Shown: piece by piece, positions 11,425-22,475 of the stretch
Numbering within the stretch: the first letter of the stretch is position 1
How the letters are laid out: each line of letters begins with the position of its first letter
From: Leptodontidium sp. MPI-SDFR-AT-0119
Lineage: Eukaryota; Ascomycota; Leotiomycetes; Helotiales; Leptodontidiaceae
NCBI GenBank assembly: GCA_020726505.1
Contig: JAHLEZ010000014.1
Coordinates: 2,046,001-2,110,000 of the forward strand
Direction of reading: 5' to 3'
Length of the DNA: 64,000 bases
Program-made: the position numbers and the translations under genes
The notes under the pieces: generated by a model
Databases searched by the model: none
The model's input: the letters and a program-made list of their open reading frames with translations, nothing else
What the model was told of the DNA's origin: nothing

Positions 11425-13851
11425 ATGGTGAATACTGGGAAGCCAAGCAGGGGATGTTATATGTGTCGAGCTCGCCGTATCAAGGTATGTATATCATATA
11501 CTTCGTCTTCGTCGCTGTTACTTTGGAGTTGGACTGAATGAGATTTAGTGTGATGAAGGCAAGCCAGGATGTATGAGATGTCAGAAATCAAAGAGAATAT
11601 GTCCTGGATATCGAGATGCATTCGAGCTCAAATTGAGAGATGAAAGCAAGTCAACGAAGAAAAAGCTCAATCGCCGGGTGCACGACCAATCCAATGTCGC
11701 CGTCATCAATAATCACAACGGAGATGGGCTTCCTGAAGCTTTGGGGTCTTTCTCGGCCTCTGGTGCCGTGGTTCCACACTCAAGGCATTCTTCTTTCTCA
11801 AGTGTAGCGTCCCGTTCTCATGGCTATACGAGCGAAGTTGCCCACAGGCACCACAGCTTTACCGCCGGACATATGACAACTCCACTCTCCCAACAAGCGT
11901 CGTGCTACTTCCTAGCCAATTTCGTTCTGGTGCCAGAGGCAGGTACAATGAGAGGTTACTTGGACTTCGTGATTCCGCTTTTGAAGCAGCGAACCCCCCC
12001 TCAGTCTTTAGTGCTGGCTTTCTCAGCCGTAACTCTCGCCGCGTTGGGAACCCGACCAAACTCGAAAGCGTTACTCCCCACGGCCGATCTGTGGTATCTG
12101 AAAGCATTGAAAGAGATCAATTTGGCACTGCAAAATCCCAAAACAGCATCAACAGACTCGACGCTGGCTTCAGTTATGCTGATGGCCTCGTTCGAAGTGA
12201 GTACTCTAGTTTTATTTGTTCTCCTGGTGCTCTAGTGATAGTAATCTAGCAACTAATACCATCGCACCTGCTAACCAACCAACAGCAATTGACCCCATCC
12301 CGTATGAAAGTGGGAGGGTGGAGCTCCCATATTGACGGAGCTGTTGCTGTGATGAAATCACGTACGATGGAACAGTGGAGGACGCCAGTCGGGAAAGAGC
12401 TGTTTATTGCAGTCAGAGCTCATATGGTATGTTCTTCGCACCATTATATACCTGAAATTTGGCACTGAACATGATGCAGACTGTGCACTGCATCGCCAAC
12501 TCAAAGCCTATTAATCCTGGAGTGGACTGGATGGGCGTTATCGCCGATGACCCGATTGTTCAAACATTCGCAGCAGCAAACCTCAAGATGGCGCAACTTC
12601 GAGCTGATAATGATCTAACAACTACCTCTAAAGTTCGATCTGCAGAGAACATTGAAAAAGTCTTGAAGTTGCTTCGGCGAGCCGAATCGTTAGACAAGCA
12701 GTACATGGAATGGATCAAATCCCTCCCACCTGCGTGGCAGATCAATACTGTGGCGTGGATTGACGGCGAAGTTCCTGACCTCAGCAATTCGGTCGTTCAT
12801 CCGGGTCGGATAGATGCCTACGGCGAGCTATGGATGGCCTACAAATACAACATTGTACGAGGATGTCGCCTCTTCATCTGGACAACAATTTTGCGCTGCG
12901 TGGCCTGGCTAGGTAACATGGGCGACTACAGGCTCACGCCAGAATACACAACCGCTTCCCAGATATGCCGGTCACTCATTGAAGACATCGTGGCCAGTGT
13001 TCCATTTTTCTTCGGCTGGAACCGTGGTAGAGACCCAGCTATGGCTGATCGGTCGAATTTTGCTTGCGGCGAGCACGATCCCACCACCGTGAAGCCTCTT
13101 GCCGGAATATTTTCTATGTGGCCAATTTTTGCAGCTGCAAGCTCAGACTTTGCATCTCCCTCCCAGCGGATATTTCTGAGGGGTAGACTGAAGCACATTG
13201 CCGATATGATGGGCATCAATCAAGCTCTCATCATGTTCCAGGTATGTTCGCCTCAAAAATGGCACTGTCCACAGCTAACAAGAACAGGCCCAACTAGTAC
13301 ACCCATCCCTCTACATAGCTCGCGAGCGTATGTCTCTAGCTCCTCACCCCTGTCAATCTGAAAATGCAAAAGTCATAAGCGTCACCGGAAGTCCATCAGC
13401 AGATATCACTTTAAAGAGCTCTCCCACGTCGACCTCACCTCCAGCAGCTCAGACAAGCTCCAGACCAGAAGCTCAACTCTGGTCTCAACCAACTCCCCAC
13501 CTAGCCCAACCAGTTTCGACTTCACAAAATCAACCCTGGATACCATCACCAACTTCTGACCGGCTGTGGAGTTCCCCACCTCCACCAGATATTCCAGCTC
13601 AAGCCGGACCTACAGCACATAATCGCACCTTAAGCACATCACCTCCTGCAGATCAGCTTTGGAATGCTCCTCCTGAAAGCTCAACTTCCACCTCTGGATG
13701 GATCCCAAGAACATTTTCCGAGCCGTTCTTCATTCAAGATCCACAGTCTGCCATGCGAGCCCCCCCGATAACTTTTCAAAATCCTCCAGAATACGACCGA
13801 GACTACCGCACTTTCGAGCATGCCGGCTTCGGGGCTATTTCCAGTGCATAG
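11425..13851 (+). CDS. Zn2Cys6 fungal transcription factor
   Basis: Five exons, 11425-11484, 11549-12196, 12286-12426, 12480-13241 and 13288-13851, give 724 aa; every intron (46-89 bp) has GT-AG ends and keeps frame. The binuclear zinc cluster spans the first intron: GCYMCRARRIK then CDEGKPGCMRC..KRIC, with all six cysteines at standard spacing (residues about 11-38). A fungal-type middle region follows (SQQASCYFLANFVLVP, WWSS-like GGWSSHIDGAVAVM, AVRAHM). The C-terminus (last ~170 residues) is rich in Ser, Pro, Gln and Thr with repeated QLW or RLW tripeptides. It is probably a nuclear DNA-binding activator or repressor. Its place after the naphthol enzymes makes it a candidate pathway regulator, which is an inference from position only. 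Confidence 0.9.
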
Positions 13852-14865
13852 CCCTGTTGATGTCGTGCCGCTCCGAGCAATACATCCTTGTGTTCACATT
13901 TTGGAACTCTTTCTTTCCAAATTTCATGCCAGGTACCAAACACTCTCTATACGCCTCCAACATCTTGGTTTCAGGTACAGCATGTTATGTATTTGACTGC
14001 GGGCGAAGCGAAAATAGCATCGAAGTAGGGGTGGCAGGCGTTTGGCTGCGGAAGGGGGTGGTTTTTCCTAACCTTCTTTTTCTTCTAACGACTCATGACG
14101 TTTTTGTACTTTATGCAGCGAACGCTGGACGGTCGGTTGGTTTTCTTGACTCGTGGATATTTCTCGAATCTAAATTTATATTATATCCATTCTATCGTGA
14201 CATACCGACTATGGCTGGCGCCATTACTGAATCTTCTCCACGTTGTTAGGTGGCCATATTTGTTTGTCTTAGACTTGAATACTCGTCTTCATGTGAGTGG
14301 GTATCAGAGAATGTATGTTGCTCTTCAATAGATCATGTCTCTTAATTACATATTTGTTGATGTTGCTGCTTCAATTACAGGGAGTTTCGGTTAAGTGCGG
14401 GGTAATTTTACGCCTCTATTGACCCATGAGCGAAATTTTTACGCTAATGGTGTCTGTTGCTGACGAAGGCGTAATCAGAGTAATGGAATATCAAAGTAAA
14501 CATTCCCAATATCTAGAATTATGTTTAAGTGAATCGTTTCCTTTCAAGTGCTTAATAACTCGGACATACTTTCAGTTTTCGCTTTCATGAATCCTGGAGA
14601 GATTATCGCACCGCCACCCTTTCAAGGTAGAGACTTCGTCACCATACATGCTACTATAACTGAGGCTGACCCGAAGCCACCCTGACTTGTAAAGACCCTA
14701 ATATGAACCCGTTGCTCGTTCCCGCTCCCGGACCTTTAGCATCGTCGGCGCCTCATTCCTGTAATGGATAGGGAAGAGTCTGTAATCCAAGCTCTGAGAA
14801 ACTTTTTGCTGACTTTTGTGATATTCCACGACTGATTTAGATTAGCCGTGTAAGAATTAAAACAG
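13852..14865. other. intergenic, no gene seen
   Basis: Convergent gap between the Zn2Cys6 gene (plus) and the membrane-protein gene (minus). It should contain both 3' ends. Hydrophobic short frames around 14095-14331 have no homology that I recognise. Confidence 0.5.
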
Positions 14866-15810
14866 CTAACTATCATTACTCAACTTACTTGAAGAGACGA
14901 TAAATGAAATCGGTACCGCTGTCCAGACAAGTGCGGCGAGGATCTGTCCAAATGTCCAGTTTGAACCTCCTGGTGTTACAGCAATTGCTTGTACGTTTGC
15001 TCTCGCAGCCCACATGAAGTACAAAACGACGCAAGTGGTGGCTACGGTGCCGAGGAGAAGTAGTTCGTGGAAGTATTTCCATATATTTTGGAATCTCGTC
15101 GGCAAGCGATTAGAGACATGTTTGACGCTGAGCACAACCACCAGGAGTGGTAGAAAGCCCAGCGATATGGCCATTCCTCTGACTTTTTTGAGCTGGAATG
15201 GTCCTTCAAGGTGGGCTTGTATGCAGTGCCCATCGCTATAGTGATCCGGCCCAAAGCGGAAAAGTATTATAATAGTTGTTTCGATAAAGGCACAAAGGAG
15301 GATGGAGATGACGATAAGTAGGGCTCCTATGAATGGACTAATCCAATCTAAACTTCGCTTCATGAGTAACAGGCTCAAAACACTCAGTGTTGCGAGAAGG
15401 ATGCCATGTTCAGTCATTGCACTGTTGTAAAAGGAGTCGTTGTGCCACAATGTTGCCAGTCCAGCAATAGCGAGACACAGTTGGAAAAGAATTGCTTCGC
15501 CAATGAAGATGTCGTGAGCTTGCTTCGTTGCGTATATTAGAGATTCAAATAATAGTTGTCGTTCTTGTGGACAAGCGGCGTTTGGATTCGGCAGTTGATC
15601 GATGGTCTGCTTGACAGCCGGCTGCACGGTTTGAATGATAGAAAGACAGCGCAAAATGTAGCCAAGAACAACCAGTCCACACATTGTGCTATGAGCGACC
15701 ATAACCTAAATTCTTTCAGCCAATGTATGATAGGATGTTTGCAAACATACGCCAATGCCTGAAATATCTGTATCCACCTGAGGGGGGTTGATGGTGCAAT
15801 TATTTGCCAT
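14866..15810 (-). CDS. multi-pass membrane protein, function unknown
   Basis: Two exons on the minus strand: 15810-15751 (20 codons) and 15705-14866, joined across a 45-bp GTATGT...TTTAG intron, give 299 aa. Exon 1 ends with NPPQVDTDISGIG, a motif that starts a common family of uncharacterised fungal integral membrane proteins, so the splice is well supported. The rest holds about seven hydrophobic segments (for example MCGLVVLGYILRCL, ILFQLCLAIAGLATL, LLATLSVLSLLLM, FIGALLIVISILLCAFI, AISLGFLPLLVVVL, LLLGTVATTCVVLYFMW, ILAALVWTAVPISFIV). The short N-terminus would face outside or the lumen. No catalytic motif is visible and I assign no function. A (TA)n run at 15951-15963 lies upstream. Confidence 0.75.
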
Positions 15811-16997
15811 CTCTACCCTGTTCTCTTTAGATGAACCAAACTATGGTTGAAAGGAGGAAGTATGTAGTGTGTATTATCGTGCTAGTTTTGGCGATTTCGG
15901 GGACTTAATGTGCTGAATACGCTACTGTTTGTGGCCTGGGCAGATCTATATATATATATATATAGCAGCACCAACTTATTCCTCCGACTGACTTGTCACG
16001 TGCCAGAGTAAGAAAAAGTGGCTATATATCCCTGGATGCCTACTTGAGACATGCGTCATCATGGCGGCTTTCAGTGGCGACACGCACTTGTATTTCTGTT
16101 CTTGTTACTCGCTCACTCACGAATATGCCTAGAAGTCCGCCCTTTCATCAACAGTTCCTCAGCCTCACGGTTCCACCGTCCCGAAACTCTCAATCCTGCT
16201 ATTGCTGCTATCACGGGTGGGGGGGGCGAGGTTGTACTCCCGAGACAATCTACTAAAATCTGCGCTTATTGACCCCTTTGAAGACTCTCCCTTTCAGCGT
16301 TTCATCCTTGGTCATATGGCCTTGATCCAATCGACACGTACGTGAGCTCTCTGGTGGGTTTTCCAGCGTAGGCTGCCTATTCTCGTGCGTGAGGTAGAGC
16401 CTGCAATAGTGCAAGATATTGATGACCTCGTTGCGTTTCAGTGGCTGCCGACGAGGAGGTATGGCCCGAGCCGAGGCATCTGTCAAGAGCTTGTCAAGTG
16501 CTGGCTCAATATTTTCTTATTTTCCAAGACGAGCGGGAAGTTCGCAGAGGCTTCAGCAGCTTCTGTTCTGGCCCGATGGGCCGATTCATAGCCAGAGAGA
16601 GGTCTATATATCTGAGCACTTTCTCCCGACAAGAGGTACTTACAAATCTTCCATTTACTATATTCTACAAATTTCCTTCACCAGCATATACAGTCAGCTT
16701 CATCCCTATCTTGTCAAATACTGCATTTCCGTATTGAGTATGTTCTGGTGGATGTTGAAAGAATCCTGGCTGTTGGTTCTAAGCTTCGTTTTCGTGAGAA
16801 ATTAGTAGATGCTCAACAGTTCATTGATCATCTTCTTCCAGGCGTCGGGGTGACATTCAACCATTTCCATTCATCAACTCTCTCAAATGGTACAATTCGT
16901 ACACAGACTAAACTCAAATATCCCAGGCAGCAAGTGAAATGAAGCCTCGAATCAATCCCAGCTACCAAAACCATGTCCTAAATTTCGCTCAATCTTC
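15811..16997. other. intergenic, no gene seen
   Basis: Upstream of the membrane-protein gene. It contains a (TA)n tract at about 15951-15963 and a short G run near 16218. Small frames on the plus strand (16000-16900) have no recognisable protein features. Confidence 0.45.
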
Positions 16998-17572
16998 TTA
17001 GGATCGCATCTTCCAAGCACTTCCACGTTTGAAATAACGTGTGAGGATATGAGTGGTCGAGAATAAGATATTACTTGCAAAGAAGACAGCCAGGATAGCG
17101 ATGAAAGTGCAGAAAATGTCTTTAGGTGGGGTCCAGGATTTTCTTCAAGTGCAGAGTAAGGCTTAAATTTCGGGCGCTGGCCAGCGTGGTATTCTGGCCG
17201 TTTAAAAACACTTGTTGGGAAGCTAGCCGTCATCTTGCTACTGAATATGATCCTTGCAAAGAACATTTGAGCAAATACGAGTCCGAATCGAGGTTTTAGA
17301 AACAATCAGAGCTTGTGTAGCCGAAGTCGACCACAGAACAACTTTATGAAAGCACACGCCAAGAGGCTTCATCCGGCAGTTAGGACAAAAGAAATGTCTG
17401 TCTGAACGCGCGTCAGTATCACTCTTACGTGGAGGAAAGGGCCGACTCCAATGCCTGTGATGGCAGGGTTCGGGCTACGATCTTCATGCCGCACGGAGCT
17501 CGATTTACAATTGGCCTCCGGAAGCCAGGGATATCTTTTCGAATATTCTAATACGGACTTAGCAGTACCCAT
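16998..17572 (-). pseudogene. possible decayed relative of the ISGIG membrane-protein family
   Basis: On the minus strand a frame from 17572 reads MGTAKSVLEYSKRYPW..., then SPNPAITGIGV, which matches the NPxIxGIGV start motif of the membrane protein encoded at 15810. Its 3' end (stop at 17000-16998) reads FIAILAVFFASNILFSTTHIL, a hydrophobic segment then a basic tail. Between these the frames do not join: stops and frame changes lie near 17370 and 17230, and the middle membrane segments are missing. I read this as a remnant of a second family member. The call rests on one short motif and a hydrophobic tail, so it is tentative. Confidence 0.35.
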
Positions 17573-18269
17573 CTTTCATACCGCAAACAAAAAATCCGGA
17601 GAAGGTTTGGATGATTAAAACAAGCATACCTTTGAGGCCCAGCTCCAACTTGAAGGTTCGTTTCGAAACGGAAAGGCTGAGCGCTTGCACAGCCCTCTGC
17701 AAGACCGGGCATTATGCAGCTTGATTGTTTGAGCTTGAACTGGCTGCGAATTGCAGGGTAGAGAAGTTCTATCGGAAGTTGATCAACCTCGGCAAATCGA
17801 AACTATTGGTTTGGCTGCAGCTCAGTCGAGCTGAAATTCTCGGGCGACAGAACTTGGAATTTCCAGAGGCAACAGTAGGAGCGGAGCCTTGAGTGAATTT
17901 AATTTGGGTTCATTATGGGAGTGGGTGTGCCAGCCTATAATACTGGTTAGCACACCTGGTCGAGCACACATTACGTGCCGGCCCCGTTATGCCGGTGGAG
18001 ATTAGAGAAGCTCTCCGTTAAGTATATTTTCAAAAGAAAAGGGGCCGTCTTGCTCAGCGAAAGCCAAAAGGGCCTCATCCAACCCGTCTACCTTTTCTTT
18101 TGTTTACTTTCAACCCCTAAATGTCGCTAGGTAAACTGGCTGTGGATCAATGCGGTACAAAACCAAGCTAGAAATTAAGCTTACGAAGTTAAGTGGACGA
18201 GCCCCACGTGCTCTGACGTCTTCATCAACTTGCCCCTCTACCTATCTCGCCTTCTATTCTAAGTACCTG

Positions 18270-18597
18270 TGTGCTAGCCTAGCTAGCACGACCCCGAAAG
18301 CTCCTCTCTTCTTTTTAGCATCACCCATATTTAATTTGGTATTAGGTACGTTACAGTAAGAACTTGTAATCCAAGGCCTTATGTGCCTTGCCATAGCCCC
18401 ACCCCTCAGACCCCTCTCCGTTCCCTCAGGGTGAAGAGAGCCAGGAGGTACGAAGGTACAAAGTGCAAAAACCCATGCATTTTTCGAACCAATCAAACGC
18501 TAGCGCGAAAACGGGGCCCAACAGTAAGATATAGAAACGCATATACTGTATTTTTTGGTGTGGATGCCTCGCACCGCAGCGCTAAGCCCTCTCTTTA
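18270..18597. repeat. dispersed repeat, copy A
   Basis: Similar in order to 38210-38541. Shared blocks include TGTGCTAGCCTAG(C/T)..AGCACGA, CCCGAAAGCTCCT, a gapped middle, AACGCTAGC, AGATATAGAAA and GC(G)(C/T)TAAGCCCT. It begins with a palindrome, GTGCTAGC-CTA-GCTAGCAC. The copies differ by substitutions and small indels, so they are old. There is no coding potential; this is probably a non-autonomous element, class unknown. Confidence 0.65.
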
Positions 18598-18600
18598 GTC

Positions 18601-18744
18601 GTACGGAAGGGGGTGAAAAGTGGGTCTCGTCCACTGCCTTAGAAATTCGTGGAGAAATTCTGGAAATCTAGACAATTGATTGGAAGAATAGCCTTGCTGT
18701 TGACAAGGGAGGACGAGACCCACTTTCCACCCCCCCTTCCGTAC
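18601..18744. repeat. long terminal inverted repeat pair (foldback or MITE-like)
   Basis: Left arm 18601-18632 begins GTACGGAAGGGGGTG and ends GTGGGTCTCGTCC. Right arm 18710-18744 is its near-perfect reverse complement, differing by extra C bases in the C run and about one substitution. About 77 bp of unrelated sequence lies between. It abuts repeat copy A. A small foldback or MITE-like element is the likely explanation. Confidence 0.8.
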
Positions 18745-19916
18745 CTCCTTGCTTTCAGTAAAGCTTTATTTCCCTCTTGGCGGAATACGAAGGCGGGGCG
18801 GCATTGAAAAGCTTGAAAGCTTGGCGAGGAACACCAAAACATTTTTGCATCTTTAAAAGCGTGCATCTGAAAGAGCCTACACGTAAATTTTGATTCTCTC
18901 TTATAGAGGTTAGACTTAAGGCTCTGGACTTTGATCTTCTAAAATAACCAAGACAAATAATAATCTAATGGGGTACAATCACCATTTGAATGGGAGGTAT
19001 TACTGCGACAGAGCCTCGCTTAACCAAGCTAACGGATTTTGATGCCGCCCGCCTTCGTAAATACGCCTGATACGAAGTACGATCGCGAGATTCCTTCGCT
19101 TAGAAAGAAGATGCGACAGGTTTCAGCTACTCCTAGACGGAGTGGTTCGAGCGTTCCTGGAGGCGACAAGCGTTCTGCTGTCAAACGATGTGATGGAAGT
19201 AATAGTCTGTTCCTTTCCTGTCAACGCTCTCGCTTACAGTCTGGGAAAGTAGGTGTTACAAGAAAACAAGTTATCACAGTATTTTACAGCTTACTTTTCT
19301 GTTTCACTTGCTTTCACTGTCTGTACTTGAGTGCCCGCGAAGTTGTCACAGACGAGCGAGCGCCAGTTGTTAGATCTGGCAAAAGTACACCCTTCTTTTT
19401 CCTTCTCCATGAAATGTCCAAAGTTAACGTCTTTATGTAGACCTCCTTCAGCCACATACGGATGATGCTGTATGGCTGATAATGGCTCATTGTTCTCCAG
19501 CCTCCGGGTCGGGAAACACTTCTCCTGGCTACGGCATAAATTCGGGGTTGAATACTTACTAACTGGTCCCCGGAGCGGCTCAATCGTAGTCCCCTTTTCC
19601 AGAAAGTTAATGCATTTTCTCGTGGTCGGGGCCTTTAAGAAAGCGATGCTAATCCACTTCCATCCTTCCGACTCCCTCGAGCATCGTGTCCGGGCCGGGT
19701 GTGCTAAGCTCAATCCTCCCCCTCAATCTGAGCATGACATGCTTCGCCGTCATGTTCAGTTGCATGAGCTATTATCTGGCATTCTACTATTGTAAAAGCT
19801 TACATTAATAGATGTTTTACATGTCAATCCTGCAATATCGTGGGATGCGACTTCAAGGTGCCTTGTAAACAGAAAAGTATATATTAGGAGGAGAGTATTA
19901 TCCCTCATCTCCTCTT

Positions 19917-19945
19917 CCCCCCCCCCCCCCCCCCCCCCCCCCCCC
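19917..19945. repeat. poly-C tract (29 bases)
   Basis: An uninterrupted run of 29 C, upstream of the broken secreted-protein gene. The run length may be unreliable in the assembly. Confidence 0.9.
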
Positions 19946-20148
19946 TGGCCAGCTTTTAAAGCATTGCATCCATCTTCTACGGGCTTTCCTTTCTGTCTTT
20001 TCCCTCTCTGTCTTAGTCGAACATTACTGGCCGTTTACTTTCATTACCACCATCGACTGTTCATTTTGCCCTTCATTTCACAACCCACTACTCGCTGTTC
20101 TCTAGATATCCTCGCTTGGGGCACCCAATTTCTTTTGGTGGGTGCTCG

Positions 20149-21230
20149 ACAAGGTGGGTTGTACTACGGCAGTCCAGCTGTTACTGACAGCTGCTCACGC
20201 AGCGGTCTTGACCAGTTTTGCAATGCTGGGCAGCCTTGTCTCCCCGTGGACGTTCCCGCATGGTAAGCTTGTCCCAAATCTCGTGCTGTATTATAGAACC
20301 TACCGTGTTTGCTGCATTCAGCATCCCAAGATATTCACTCACAGGCAATTCAGGTGCGGCCTGATCGCAATCCAAAACTACAAACAACTACATGAACTCT
20401 CTCAACACAGCCATCACTTTCGCCTCTAGCATCATGTCCCTGGATATGCCCGCCATCATTAAGGATCTCTGGCCTGCCGCTAACGACAGCACCACGTCCG
20501 CCAAAGAACTAACCTCTATCATCAGCCTTGGTCTCAGCGTCATTCCCTTCACCGGCACCCTGTCTACCGTCGCCGGCGTGGCTAAGGGCGTCAACAGCTT
20601 CGTCGGTACACAGCTACAGCCAGCCACGGCCCAGATCTCTTCGTTAAATGGAGCGACCTCGCATCGAGTATCTCCACCGCCATGCAAGCTTACCAATCCG
20701 CCGTCTCAAAGTCACTCGACGATACCATCAATGCTGGACTCGACGATTCGAAAACAGGTGTAAAATCTCATGCTTTCTGGCGGTGGATTCCTAGGCGCGT
20801 CTCACACTTCACACAAACAGACATGCAATCTGAAATCACTGACAACTTGAAGCTTCGTTCCATGGCTCTCGCACTGCAAGGACTCAAAGCCTACATCTAC
20901 CGAGCCACCGGTGACTGCTTCAATGCCAACAACGACCCCTACAAATTCTGCGCCACGATCAACGGCACCAAATGGGAATACTTCTTGATGGTGGGCGACG
21001 ATTTTGCGCAAGATGTCGGGACTAAACTCTTGGGCTATGGACTCAAACCAGCCGTTTTCTTGCAGGGTCCGGCGGATTGCTTGGATAAATATGGCGTGCA
21101 GTTGTTCACGCCTCCCATGTTGACTTCGAGCGAATGTGTTTTTAATCTGCCGGTTTGTACGCCGGGTAGTACGGATAATATTGTAAAAAGTATCCATGAA
21201 ACATGCCAGAAACTAGCGCTGGATGTCTAA
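20149..21230 (+). pseudogene. frameshifted secreted cysteine-containing fungal protein (DUF7872-like)
   Basis: The order of segments matches a family of uncharacterised fungal secreted proteins that I believe is catalogued as DUF7872: DQFCNAGQPCLPVDVPAW near the start, then AIQNY..NYMNSLNTAI, FVKWSDLASSISTAMQAYQ, LRMALALQ-like helix, GDCFNANND..FCATINGT and ECVFNLPVC. Introns at 20263-20344 and 20758-20820 have good GT-AG ends and keep phase. Two single-base lesions break it: one extra A near 20382 (AIQNY to NYMN) and one missing base near 20633 (PATAQ to DLFVKW). The N-terminal signal region lacks an in-frame ATG in the visible frame, so the start is unknown. Either a young pseudogene or assembly error in a functional gene. 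Confidence 0.65.
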
Positions 21231-21462
21231 GTGTTGGGGGAGATCGCTGAGGCTTGTAAATAACAATACAATTATTTTTATAACGTGTATTAAACAGCAA
21301 TGTCCATAACTAGCTTCAATCGTGCGGGGCCAATTCTCACCTAGCCTCGCGAGTTCCTTCCAGTTTCCACCAAATATGTAAAAACACCATAAGATATTAT
21401 TATGACGCTTGCTCTAAAAAGACAGTAATCACGTGTGATAACGGCCTCACATATTAATATAT

Positions 21463-21620
21463 TGTAACGACAGGTATGCTTCGGCTAGGGCTCGGCTAAG
21501 GTCAGGGGAAACAGGTCTGACTCCCTATATATGGCTCCCTCCTGTATAGTAGCTCTATAGTCTTTGTATTCTAAGTATTAAGTCTACCTTCTACTTACTA
21601 AGTCCCCTTGTGTCGTTACA
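21463..21620. mobile_element. solo LTR (158 bp)
   Basis: The element starts TGTAACGACA and ends TGTCGTTACA, exact 10-bp terminal inverted repeats with the TG...CA ends of retrotransposon LTRs. A TATA-like CTATATATGG and a second TATAG run lie inside, as expected for an LTR promoter. No internal retrotransposon sequence or second LTR is next to it. The flanks are AT-rich (TATAT before, TTTAT after), so a target duplication cannot be proved. Confidence 0.7.
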
Positions 21621-21789
21621 TTTATAATATATAAAAATAATAAGAGCCTTTTAAAATTTATAATTAAGTAAGAAAGAATGTAAGGAAAGAAGAGCTTTAT
21701 ATTTAAAGGGAAAGCGCTATAAGCTCATTTAATCTCGGTAAATCTCGGCAAAGCCGGAATATCAGAAATAAGGCTTTAGGCGCTTTAAA

Positions 21790-21814
21790 CCCCCCCCCCC
21801 CCCCCCCCCCCCCC
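21790..21814. repeat. poly-C tract (25 bases)
   Basis: Uninterrupted run of 25 C at the edge of the AT-rich stretch that follows the solo LTR. Confidence 0.9.
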
Positions 21815-22475
21815 GCTCTTCTTGAAAAAGCTCGTCCTACCAACCTCTCGCTCTCTCACTCTTCTCTCACATTATCTCTTCTACCCCCACTACCACAAGT
21901 ATCCGCTTGACCATATATATATCGATGCCTCCTCAGTTTGCCAACCACGCGGATAATCACGACATAGTTGCATAAACCTATCCCTTCGTCCGGTGAGACA
22001 TGGATGACGTGGCCGAAGTTCTTGTGTCTCTTTGTATCTTCAACTGGAGTGGTACAGTGGCAAAATGCCAAAATGGCAGAAGTGCGCTTCATGTGGCTGT
22101 AAAGAGCTTCATCTCAAAGCCCTAGAATCTATCATTTATCATGGCCCAGCATTATCTAGTAGCTCAAGTTTGCATTATAGGAACGATCCTCAAGGGCCTA
22201 TTTCGATCGATAGACCTTCAAGCTTATATAAACACAGAATCCTGCTCCTTCTTCCAACAACACCCGCTTTTTCCTCCGCCCACTCCTCCGGTGACTCCTT
22301 TATAGGCATCCAGGATACTGGAACCGCGACTTGCAACTATTGGATAAAACGAATTGTGTAGAGGTTTAAAGATTTAATCAAACAAAAATAAGCCACGAAG
22401 AAAGGGACTACTACTTAAAATCGCACTGCATACCGCTACAACCCATAGAAAACAAAATCTCCAGCTCCTACAACC

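Larger units (their letters stand above)
17573..20148. other. gene-free, repeat-bearing region
   Basis: No gene is supported. It holds a dispersed repeat copy (18270-18597), a long inverted repeat (18601-18744) and a 29-base C tract (19917-19945), each listed separately. Frames around 19039-19440 and 19291-19713 lack domain features. Confidence 0.5.
21231..22475. other. AT-rich intergenic with solo LTR and poly-C
   Basis: No gene is supported. It contains the solo LTR at 21463-21620, a very AT-rich stretch to about 21780, a 25-C tract at 21790-21814, and unannotated sequence up to the HET gene 3' end. Confidence 0.5.

Noticed and set aside
20142..20270. Hydrophobic alternative frame at the start of the DUF7872-like gene
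   Set aside because: The other frame gives the conserved CNAGQPC motif and joins the next exon in phase, so the hydrophobic frame is a shadow.
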